DNA from: Chitinophagaceae bacterium
Lineage (GTDB): Bacteria; Bacteroidota; Bacteroidia; Chitinophagales; Chitinophagaceae
Direction: 5' to 3'
Assembly (NCBI GenBank): GCA_017307735.1
Contig: JAFKGR010000003.1
Coordinates: 62,001 to 126,000, forward strand
Length of the DNA: 64,000 nucleotides
Shown: positions 41,696 through 49,856 of the stretch, one piece after another
How the letters are laid out: each line of letters starts with the position of its first letter
Numbering within the stretch: position 1 is the stretch's first letter
Position numbers and translations under genes: made by a program
The notes under the pieces: generated by a model
The model's database searches: none
What the model was told of the DNA's origin: nothing
What the model saw: only the letters and a program-made list of their open reading frames with translations

Positions 41696-44600
41696 ATGAA
41701 GATCAGTAAAGTTTATAAGGCGCTGCCAAATACTCTTAGCACAGGTTTCAGTTCTGAGAGATATGTCAAATTGGTAATGTCACATGCGATTCTTATTTCG
41801 TTTTTATCCCTGGATTTTTCAAAAGAAAGCCTGAATAAAGTATTGTTAAGAGATACACACGAATGTTCGGTACTTCTTAACCAGCCATTTACAAAATATT
41901 TTACCCTCCTGCAAAAAGGTTCCGGACAAATCGGAAAAAGTATTTTGAATGAAGATCCTGCTTCCTACTTTAGAAGTAAAGACAACGGGATGTGGAATTC
42001 TCCATCCAGTTGGGAAACATCTGATGACGGAACCACTAATTGGATTGAATCCGAGTCAATCCCCGGATCAGAAGCAAGTGAAATTGTAGTTCGCAATGGT
42101 CATACCATCACACTGAATGCTGCTACCTCGGCCAGGATGTTAAGAATAGAAGCCGGAGGGACACTTGATGGTGGAGGAAACACAAGCGGCTCCAGCGGAT
42201 ACCAATTGACAATTCATGATGATGGAACTCCGGCAAGTGATTTTGATATTCATGGCACTTTTATTCTTTATGGGCATGAGGTAGCCTTCAATAATACAAG
42301 TGCATCTGCAACCATTTATACAGGTGGACTGGTTAGAGTAGATAATAATATTCCAGCAAAAAAGAGTGATGAATTTGCAAAAAGTTGGCAGGTTAATTTT
42401 AATAACGGTGCAATTTTCCAATGGAATACAACGACAGCTTTCTCGACGAGTAATGCCATTTATTTTCCAAATGCAGGTGAAAATACAATTCCATACTTTG
42501 TAATAAGTAAGGAAGTCACAGTTGGCGGAGGAAGTAATACCACTATTAATGGTCTTACGATTATAAATGCAAATACAATTTTTCAGAGTGGGGGGAATAA
42601 AATTTTCAGAAACGGGATTGCAGGGAATGCAACTCTCACTCAAGATGGAGGAATTGATAATCCCGGAAATTTTCAGATAACAGGAAATAATGCAATTCTT
42701 GGCGGATCCAATCTCACTCTTAACCTGACTAATATCCTAAATCTTAATTCAAATACCCAGGTACCAATTGATTCAGTGGTTATCATTAATAAACAATCAG
42801 GGAATCGTACAAAAGGCAGCATTTCAAAAGGCAGTTCTGCAGTTTTCACTATCAATGGGACGGCTGATATGACAACAATAAATATGGATAACACCTCCGG
42901 ATCGGTTGATATAAATGGATATCTGAAAACAGCGGCTACCGATGGTTTAAAAGGTAGCTCTAACTCTACTGTTTCCGGTGGCAATGTCAATGTAAACACA
43001 GGAAGTACTGTGGAATATAACAGCAGCTCAGATCAAAAAATCACCAGTTCCACAACCTTATCTGGCACTTCCCCTTATTACAACCTGATTTTATCCGAAG
43101 GGGGCACTAAAACTCCGGGAAGTACAATATACCTTGATGTCAACGGTTCGCTGAAAATTACAGGGGCAACAACTATTGTGGACGCTACATCAAATAACAT
43201 CGGTCCTAATAATGCTATTAACTCAACAACCTTCACAATGGATGGAGGCCGGTTCAAAATGGGGACTCTCGGATTTACAGGATCAGGAACAATGCCTATC
43301 ATGAAAGGGGCTTTTAATTTAACTGGAGGAATTATAGAATTTGCCGGAGGGTCATCTTCAACAAGCCAGTCTATAAGGTCGGGAGCCGAATACCCATATT
43401 TTAATATAGAAGTCTCGGGACAAAATGTTTCAACTTCTGGTGGGAACATTAACCTGAAAAACGGAGGAAGTTTTATTGTAAAAAACGGAGGAAATTTTAC
43501 CATCAATATAAACAGCATAAATAGTGTGAATAATCCGGATATGGTTTTTGTAAAAGTTGAATCCGGCGGCACATTCAATAGCGGCAATAAAGGTGGTTTC
43601 AATGGAAAATCACTCTCATCAATTGGCGATACTACCTCCTCGATACACGTTAATATTACAGACATCCGTCTTGAAAGTGGAAGCACTATTAATTATTCAA
43701 GAAACAACAGCCTCGCCGGCGATGGCAGCCAGCCCATCACGACAGGAAACTTCACCTATCAAAACCTGACACTCTCCGGCACAGGAAATAAAATCGCACC
43801 TTTCAAAACCAACCTGCCCATCAATGGTGACTTCACGGTTATGGGCGCTGCACAATTTGTACACGACAGCAGCACCGTAACTTTTATTAATGCAACTGCT
43901 GCACAAAACATCAATGCATCAGGCGTTACCTATCCTCCGGTATTTTACAATCTGAGCAACCAAAATACTCAGGGACTTAACATCAATGACAAAATATCCG
44001 TAAAGAGTGAGTTAACCCTCGGTAATTCTTCAAAACTAAATCTTTCGGATAGCATCCGTTTGATCAGTGATAATGATCAGACTGCTTCTGTTGCTCCGGT
44101 TCCAGAAGGAACCAACGCTGCAATCATTAACTACCTACCCAAAGGCGCTTTCGTGGTTGAGCGATACATCCCAAATCATCCCAAAGCATGGCAATTGCTG
44201 AGTGTGCCAACAAAAGGAAGCACTATCAAACAATCGTGGCAAAACAATCAGGCTAATACACCGGGAAGAGGAATAAATATTACCGGCCCTTTCACAGACT
44301 GGGAAGCCAGGGGATTTGATAAATATTCTCCGGCGCCTTCCATGAAAACTTATGACCCTGCCACAAATTCTTATACCGGAATTCCAAACACTACCATGCC
44401 TATTGAAAACCCCAACGGTTATTTTGTATTTGTACGTGGCGACAGAAGCGCGAACGACATCAATAGCTCTCCCACTGAAGTGACACTGCAAACATCAGGG
44501 ATGATTTATGCACCTACCCCATCTTCAGCAGCACCGCCACAGATAATTGTACAGGCCGGAAAATATGCCATGATTGGAAATCCGTATGCATCTTCCATTA

Positions 44601-45880
44601 GCTTCAGCAATCTCAATCTTTCAAATAATTTCACGACAACTTATTACATCTGGGATCCGCGACTGACCAATCCGGATCAGGGTTCGGCCTACGGATTAGG
44701 GGCTTATAAAACCGTCAGCGGCGGAGCGGTTGTTCCCGGACAAGAAGATGATGGCGGCGATGTCATTCAATCGGGCCAGGCTTTTTTTGTTTATAATCCT
44801 GAAACAATTGACCAGACTGTTACATTCTCTGAACAAGCCAAAACATCCGCAAGCCAATCTGTTTTCAGGACTCATACCAATATCCCCAAAGCGTCAGCAT
44901 TCATCCGCACCAACCTATTTATAAAAGGAAATAACAGCGAAAATATTTTGATAGATGGAAACCTGGAACTTTTCGGGAAATCATTTTCAAATCAGATTGA
45001 TAAATACGACGCGAAGAAAATGATGAACAGTTCAGGAAATATTGCTATTCATTCATCGGAATATCCTTTGGCTATTGAACGCAGGATGCCGCCTTCTGAA
45101 AATGACACCACATTCTTTGAACTAACCGGAATAACCAAACAAAATTACGTTCTGGAAATTTCAACTTCCGGAATGAAGGAAATGGATATAAATACTTTCC
45201 TGCATGATATCTATCTGAACAACATTACACTTCTTCAACAAGATAAATCTCAAATTAATTTTTCAGTTAATGGTGACAAAAATTCTTATGCGATCAACAG
45301 ATTTTTCATTACGTACAAAGCCATTCCAAAACCATTTTTATTCAGCAATGAATCAGCCACTCCGCAAAATGAATCTGTTCTGTTGAGTTGGGAAGTCAAT
45401 AACCAAAATAACGTTATTGGTTATGCGGTGGAGAAAGGAAGAGATACACTGAACTTTAGAAATCTTGTAAACATCACTCCGGTTGCCGGAGCAAATGCTT
45501 CATATCAATGGAGAGACTATCCTCAAAATGCAGGTTGGAATTATTACAGGTTTGCAGCCCGTCTTTCAGATAGCTCAATCATTTTATCAAAAATTATAAA
45601 AGCTGATGTTAGTTTCAAAAATCCTTCGATCCTCTTTTATCCGAATCCGGTAACAAAAAATAACCTGAGATTAAAGTTGACACGAATGAAAGAAGGCAAA
45701 TACCAGATTCGATTGATCCAGCAGGATGGAAAATATGTTTATTCACAAGCGATTCACCACAATGTACATTCAAACGAATATAAACTTCATTTGCCCCATT
45801 TGGCTCCGGGTATTTATCAGGCTGAGGTCGTTTTGCCCGACGGAAGAAAAGAAATTGAACAAATATTTATAAAAAAATAA
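41696..45880 (+). CDS. Large T9SS-secreted adhesin-like protein
   Basis: This 1394-residue surface protein ends with a T9SS type A sorting domain (from about residue 1310: ILFYPNPVTKNNLRL ... LHLPHLAPGIYQAEVVLPDGRKEIEQIFIKK). The middle (about 130-850) is a Gly/Asn/Ser/Thr-rich beta-helix-like region with many VxxGGxxN and SGG units. The region around 100-140 (GMWNSPSSWETSDDGTTNW) is a typical start of such passengers. The N-terminus is odd: about 25 polar residues precede the hydrophobic stretch VMSHAILISFLSL, so the signal peptide is long or the start is at an internal ATG (41777). It probably mediates adhesion or gliding; no enzymatic motif is seen. No T9SS machinery genes are in the window. 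Confidence 0.8.
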   Translation: MKISKVYKALPNTLSTGFSSERYVKLVMSHAILISFLSLDFSKESLNKVLLRDTHECSVLLNQPFTKYFTLLQKGSGQIGKSILNEDPASYFRSKDNGMWNSPSSWETSDDGTTNWIESESIPGSEASEIVVRNGHTITLNAATSARMLRIEAGGTLDGGGNTSGSSGYQLTIHDDGTPASDFDIHGTFILYGHEVAFNNTSASATIYTGGLVRVDNNIPAKKSDEFAKSWQVNFNNGAIFQWNTTTAFSTSNAIYFPNAGENTIPYFVISKEVTVGGGSNTTINGLTIINANTIFQSGGNKIFRNGIAGNATLTQDGGIDNPGNFQITGNNAILGGSNLTLNLTNILNLNSNTQVPIDSVVIINKQSGNRTKGSISKGSSAVFTINGTADMTTINMDNTSGSVDINGYLKTAATDGLKGSSNSTVSGGNVNVNTGSTVEYNSSSDQKITSSTTLSGTSPYYNLILSEGGTKTPGSTIYLDVNGSLKITGATTIVDATSNNIGPNNAINSTTFTMDGGRFKMGTLGFTGSGTMPIMKGAFNLTGGIIEFAGGSSSTSQSIRSGAEYPYFNIEVSGQNVSTSGGNINLKNGGSFIVKNGGNFTININSINSVNNPDMVFVKVESGGTFNSGNKGGFNGKSLSSIGDTTSSIHVNITDIRLESGSTINYSRNNSLAGDGSQPITTGNFTYQNLTLSGTGNKIAPFKTNLPINGDFTVMGAAQFVHDSSTVTFINATAAQNINASGVTYPPVFYNLSNQNTQGLNINDKISVKSELTLGNSSKLNLSDSIRLISDNDQTASVAPVPEGTNAAIINYLPKGAFVVERYIPNHPKAWQLLSVPTKGSTIKQSWQNNQANTPGRGINITGPFTDWEARGFDKYSPAPSMKTYDPATNSYTGIPNTTMPIENPNGYFVFVRGDRSANDINSSPTEVTLQTSGMIYAPTPSSAAPPQIIVQAGKYAMIGNPYASSISFSNLNLSNNFTTTYYIWDPRLTNPDQGSAYGLGAYKTVSGGAVVPGQEDDGGDVIQSGQAFFVYNPETIDQTVTFSEQAKTSASQSVFRTHTNIPKASAFIRTNLFIKGNNSENILIDGNLELFGKSFSNQIDKYDAKKMMNSSGNIAIHSSEYPLAIERRMPPSENDTTFFELTGITKQNYVLEISTSGMKEMDINTFLHDIYLNNITLLQQDKSQINFSVNGDKNSYAINRFFITYKAIPKPFLFSNESATPQNESVLLSWEVNNQNNVIGYAVEKGRDTLNFRNLVNITPVAGANASYQWRDYPQNAGWNYYRFAARLSDSSIILSKIIKADVSFKNPSILFYPNPVTKNNLRLKLTRMKEGKYQIRLIQQDGKYVYSQAIHHNVHSNEYKLHLPHLAPGIYQAEVVLPDGRKEIEQIFIKK

Positions 45881-46090
45881 CAAGCAGGTTGGAAACAGGT
45901 TGCAAGAACTAAATAATTCCATTGCCCATTTTCTTTTTGAACATTGTTTATCCGGCAGATTAAAATTAACAAAAAAGAACTATACCCATTGGTTATAAAG
46001 TTTCATTAATATATTTTACCCACTAATAAAGCTTGTAACAATAGAAATCCGTCAACACTCTATTCAGGGAAGTAAAAAAAACAAAAAAAT

Positions 46091-46098
46091 TATATTTG
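46091..46098 (+). promoter_or_regulatory. -7 box of the amidotransferase cluster (TATATTTG)
   Basis: A perfect TAnnTTTG match ending 4 bases before the ATG, so the first mRNA of the cluster is probably leaderless. No -33 TTTG is visible. Confidence 0.5.
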
Positions 46099-46102
46099 TA
46101 GA

Positions 46103-46951
46103 ATGATTTTGAATGAAAAACCACAATTAAATATTGCAATTCTCGATTTGTATAATGGGGCAGTCAATCAGGGTATGCGGGGATTGAAAGAGATAATCAA
46201 CAACTTCGGAATAAAAAAAGGATTACAAATAAAATTATCCATATTTGATGTACGTCAAAAAAGTGAATTACCGGATCTGAATTTTGATCTTTATTTAAGC
46301 ACCGGCGGACCGGGCAGTCCGATAGAAAGCGAAGGAGAAAAATGGGATACCCTCTATTTTCAATGGATCCGCGATATTGAAGCATATAATCATTCACCGG
46401 AGAATATTCAGAAACGACCGGTGTTTTTTATTTGTCACAGTTTCCAATTGGCTTGCCGCTATTTCAAAATCGGGAAGCTCACCAAACGGAAATCCAATTC
46501 CTTCGGGGTATTTCCGGTTCACATGCTTGAAGACGGGGCTCACGAACCGGTATTCAATGGATTGAAAAATCCTTTTTATGCCATGGACAGCCGCGATTAC
46601 CAGGTGATAGAACCGGATTATCAAAGGATACATGAATTAGGTTCTAAAATTCTTGCTATCGAAAAAAAACGACCGCATGTTCCTTTGCAAAGAGCAATGA
46701 TGGCAGTTCGTTTTACTGATCAGTTTATCGGAACTCAATTTCATCCTGAGGCCGATCCTGAAGGGATGCTTAAATGGCTCAACAATCCCGAAAAAAAAGA
46801 ATCTATCATCGAAAATCACGGATTTGAAAAATGGAAGAGCATGATAGAACAATTGCACGATCCGGATAAAATAAGAATGACACATGCACATGTGCTTCCC
46901 AATTTTCTGCAACTTGCATTGAATAATTGCCTGACGGCTACGGAAGTTTAA
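46103..46951 (+). CDS. Class I glutamine amidotransferase-like protein
   Basis: This 282-residue protein has a class I (triad) glutamine amidotransferase domain, which hydrolyses glutamine and channels ammonia to a partner. The triad is present: C111 in FFICHSFQLAC, H214 and E216 in GTQFHPEAD. The nucleophile loop is unusual because the Gly of the family pattern GxCxGxQ is Ser here. STGGPGSP near residue 66 corresponds to the GGPxS strand. No synthetase domain is fused, so a separate acceptor enzyme is needed. The gene lies 54 bases before the ATP-grasp-like gene, its likely partner. It is annotated in some genomes as GMP synthase-like, but it lacks the PPase domain. Confidence 0.85.
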   Translation: MILNEKPQLNIAILDLYNGAVNQGMRGLKEIINNFGIKKGLQIKLSIFDVRQKSELPDLNFDLYLSTGGPGSPIESEGEKWDTLYFQWIRDIEAYNHSPENIQKRPVFFICHSFQLACRYFKIGKLTKRKSNSFGVFPVHMLEDGAHEPVFNGLKNPFYAMDSRDYQVIEPDYQRIHELGSKILAIEKKRPHVPLQRAMMAVRFTDQFIGTQFHPEADPEGMLKWLNNPEKKESIIENHGFEKWKSMIEQLHDPDKIRMTHAHVLPNFLQLALNNCLTATEV

Positions 46952-47005
46952 AAAATCCGGCGTTACTGAAAATACATTAATTTCCAAGACTACAAATACG
47001 ATATC

Positions 47006-48199
47006 ATGATCCCCGATTTAAGAGAAGCCTTCAATCGCAGCTTCACTGAAAAAAAATATCACGAATTCCTCAATGACCTGGATAGTAAACATCCCGGAGC
47101 CATCCAATTCCGTGTGGCTGAAACGCCGGTCTTTGTTCCAAAATCTTTTGAAAAAAAAATTTTGGATGCCTGTGAAAGTATTGTAGATATTATACTTGAC
47201 AGCGATTTCAAAGGATTGACCGAAAGAGCAATTCCTGAAAAAGAAAGAGTGCCGGGTGATGATGGGCATCCGGAATTTATCGCTTTCGATTTTGGACTTT
47301 GCCTCAATGAAAACGGGCAGTATGAACCCCAGTTGATCGAGATGCAGGGATTCCCAACGCTATTCGGATTTCAGGTTTATTATCCGGAAGTAATCAGAAA
47401 ACATTTCAATATTCCTGAAAATTTTTCTCAATATCTCAACGGATACAACAAAAAAACTTATACCGAACTTCTAAAGAGGATTGTCATTGATGATCACGCT
47501 CCCGAAAATGTCATTCTTCTGGAAGTGAAACCACATGAGCAAAAAACAAAAATCGATTTCTATAGCACTCAGGATTTGCTTGGGATTCCAATTGTGGGAT
47601 TGGAAGAATTGAAAAAGGAAGGAAGGAAACTTTTTTATGAAAAAAACGGTAAACGAATTCCGGTAGAAAGAATTTACAACCGGATTATTTTCGATGATTT
47701 CAATCACATTAAAGATTCATTGGGAGAGGTTGTGGATATCACCCAGCCATTGGATGTTGAATGGGTACCACATCCCAACTGGTTTTACAGAATCAGCAAG
47801 TTTACTTTGCCGTATATCAATCACCCTTATGTGCCGGAAACATTTTTTTTAAACGAGGTTTCTGAAATTCCCGCCAATCTCGATCAATATGTTTTAAAAC
47901 CCCTTTTCAGTTTTGCCGGTCAGGGGGTAATCATTGACGTAAAACTTAGTGATATTCAAAAAATAAAAGATCCCGAACACTGGATTCTACAGAAAAAAGT
48001 GCATTATGCAGAAGCCATCAAAACGCCGGATGAGCCGGTAAAAGCGGAAATCAGGATCTTTTATTTCTGGGAAAAAAATAAAAAGAGGCCGGTGGCGGTT
48101 TGTAATCTGGCAAGGCTGAGCAAAGGAAAAATGATAGGCGTTCGCTACAATGCCGATAAAGACTGGGTTGGCGGATCTGTTGTCTTTTTTGAACAATAG
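47006..48199 (+). CDS. Uncharacterised protein with circularly permuted ATP-grasp-like signatures
   Basis: This 397-residue protein matches no family I can name with certainty. The N-terminal half has FDFGLCLNENGQYEPQLIEMQGFPTLFGFQ (about 94-123), resembling the metal-binding E-x-N/Q region of permuted ATP-grasp enzymes. The C-terminal part has YVLKPLFSFAGQGVIID (about 295-311), which looks like the ATP-binding Lys and Gly loop, and VKAEIRIFYFW (345-355). This order, metal site before Gly loop, is the permuted arrangement. If it is an ATP-grasp ligase, it would activate a carboxylate for amide formation, with ammonia from the adjacent amidotransferase. There is no signal peptide. The assignment is inference from motifs. 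Confidence 0.6.
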   Translation: MIPDLREAFNRSFTEKKYHEFLNDLDSKHPGAIQFRVAETPVFVPKSFEKKILDACESIVDIILDSDFKGLTERAIPEKERVPGDDGHPEFIAFDFGLCLNENGQYEPQLIEMQGFPTLFGFQVYYPEVIRKHFNIPENFSQYLNGYNKKTYTELLKRIVIDDHAPENVILLEVKPHEQKTKIDFYSTQDLLGIPIVGLEELKKEGRKLFYEKNGKRIPVERIYNRIIFDDFNHIKDSLGEVVDITQPLDVEWVPHPNWFYRISKFTLPYINHPYVPETFFLNEVSEIPANLDQYVLKPLFSFAGQGVIIDVKLSDIQKIKDPEHWILQKKVHYAEAIKTPDEPVKAEIRIFYFWEKNKKRPVAVCNLARLSKGKMIGVRYNADKDWVGGSVVFFEQ

Positions 48200-48307
48200 T
48201 TTTAAAAACACTTTCTTAGGTCCGGAGAAATATTATCCAAAACATTTTTGGGGTAAAATTGTCATTATTTGTGACTCTTAAAAGTGATATATCGTTTCTG
48301 CAAATTG

Positions 48308-48315
48308 TACTTTTG
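48308..48315 (+). promoter_or_regulatory. Possible internal -7 box before the MOCOS-like gene (TACTTTTG)
   Basis: A perfect TAnnTTTG match in the 162-base gap after the ATP-grasp-like gene, about 47 bases before the ATG. It could give extra expression of the third gene. Confidence 0.4.
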
Positions 48316-48361
48316 CAATCAGAAAGTAGGAATATCGCAGATATCATTAAAACACATTTCT

Positions 48362-49771
48362 ATGTCAAACCAAATCTTAGAAAAAGAAATCCCGGAGACA
48401 AAGGCAATTTCACTTTCCGATGACGCTTTTTTTTCAGAATTAAGAAAAAAAGAATATTCCAGAATTGACAAAAATTCTGAAGTATATCTGGACTTTACCG
48501 GAGGGAACATCTACCCTGAGTCTCTTATAAAAAAACACCACGATTTTCTGCTGAAAAATGTTTTTGGAAATCCTCATTCTATAAACCCGACTTCCAAAAG
48601 ATCATCCGAATTCATTGCTGAAACCCGCCAGAAGGTTCTGGATTTCTTTAATGCAAAAGATTATATCTGCGTATTTACACAGAATGCAACAAACGCTTTG
48701 CGCATTGTCGGAGAAAGCTATCCTTTCAATGAAAACACAGAATACATTTTACTTTCAGACAATCATAATTCAGTAAATGGCATCCGGGAATTCTGTAAAA
48801 ACAAAGGAGGTGCCGTAACTTATGTCCCGGTACAATACCACGATTTGCAAATCAATGAACCTCTTTTAAAAAAACTCCTCACTGAACATTCAAAAAATAA
48901 AAAGGTACTGTTTTCCTTTCCTGCCCAATCCAATGTTACCGGTGTCAAGCACGATTTGAAATGGGTGGCTTATGCAAAAAACCTGGGTTGCGATGTAATT
49001 CTGGATGCGGCTGCATTTGTACCCACTTCACGGTTGGACCTTTCAGAAATTCAACCGGATTTCATTCCCATTTCTTTCTATAAAATTTTTGGATACCCGA
49101 CAGGATTGGGATGCCTGCTTATCCACAAAGATTCATTTCAGGAATTAAAGAAACCGTGGTTTGCCGGCGGAACCGTTTCGCTTGTATCTGTCAATGCACA
49201 AGACCATTTCCTTACAAACACACATGAACGTTTTGAAGATGGCACCCTCAATTATCTGGATATTCCCGCCATTAAAAACGGGTTGGAATTCATTGAGTCT
49301 ATTGGCATGGATAAGATTTCAAAAAGGGTACACACTATTGTGGAATTGCTGGCGCATAAACTTTCAAAGATGACACATAGCAACGGGAAACCGCTTTTGA
49401 AAATATTCGGACCCGAAGATTTTAGCAAACGGGGAGGGAATATGATCATGAGCTTTTATGATATTAACGGAAATACTTTCCAGACAGAATTAATTGAAGA
49501 AAGGGCCAGCCTCAAAAATATTTCAATACGTACCGGGTGTTTTTGCAATCCGGGTGTGGACGAAATAAATAGTTGTATCACCACCGAAGAATTGTCCGGA
49601 TATTTCACAAGCCATAGCGACGGAAATTATCATGACATGGTTTCTTTCATTGGCAAAATGAGAGGATCGGTTCGGGTTTCAGTTGGGTTTATAACCAATG
49701 AAAATGATATTGAAAAATTTTGCGGTTTCGTATCCGAATTCAAAGACAAGGATGCCTCCGAATTTAACTGA
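48362..49771 (+). CDS. MOCOS-like class V aminotransferase/sulfurtransferase
   Basis: This 469-residue PLP enzyme resembles the N-terminal domain of molybdenum cofactor sulfurase (MOCOS/ABA3). Seen are FGNPHSINPTSKRSSEFI (69-84), VFTQNATNALRIVGESYPF (104-122), D215 in LDAAAFV, and the PLP lysine K241 in ISFYKIFGYPTGLG. RTGCFCNPG (390-398) follows, where MOCOS carries its persulfide cysteine (C393/C395), and GSVRVSVGFITNENDI comes near the end. The MOSC domain of MOCOS is missing and no molybdoenzyme is nearby. It may therefore be a cysteine desulfurase/lyase acting with the two upstream genes. I chose the ATG of MSNQILEK; an earlier in-frame start adds 26 unlikely residues. A terminator follows. 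Confidence 0.85.
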   Translation: MSNQILEKEIPETKAISLSDDAFFSELRKKEYSRIDKNSEVYLDFTGGNIYPESLIKKHHDFLLKNVFGNPHSINPTSKRSSEFIAETRQKVLDFFNAKDYICVFTQNATNALRIVGESYPFNENTEYILLSDNHNSVNGIREFCKNKGGAVTYVPVQYHDLQINEPLLKKLLTEHSKNKKVLFSFPAQSNVTGVKHDLKWVAYAKNLGCDVILDAAAFVPTSRLDLSEIQPDFIPISFYKIFGYPTGLGCLLIHKDSFQELKKPWFAGGTVSLVSVNAQDHFLTNTHERFEDGTLNYLDIPAIKNGLEFIESIGMDKISKRVHTIVELLAHKLSKMTHSNGKPLLKIFGPEDFSKRGGNMIMSFYDINGNTFQTELIEERASLKNISIRTGCFCNPGVDEINSCITTEELSGYFTSHSDGNYHDMVSFIGKMRGSVRVSVGFITNENDIEKFCGFVSEFKDKDASEFN

Positions 49772-49805
49772 CAGATCCGGAAAATAGTTTCTAATTTAAC
49801 CAATT

Positions 49806-49836
49806 AAAAAACCCGGGACGAAGCCCGGGCTTTTTC
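49806..49836. terminator. Bidirectional terminator between the cluster and the metalloprotease
   Basis: CCCGGG (49812-49817) pairs with CCCGGG (49824-49829) around ACGAAG, with a T-run on both strands (49831-49835 on plus; 49811-49806 on minus). It ends the three-gene cluster and the convergent metalloprotease gene. Confidence 0.88.
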
Positions 49837-49856
49837 TATACTAAAAATCAACACAA

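Noticed and set aside
43078-43686. 202-codon ORF antisense to the T9SS adhesin
   Set aside because: It mirrors the Gly/Ser/Thr-rich coding sequence, has no signal, domain or promoter, and the sense gene is certain.
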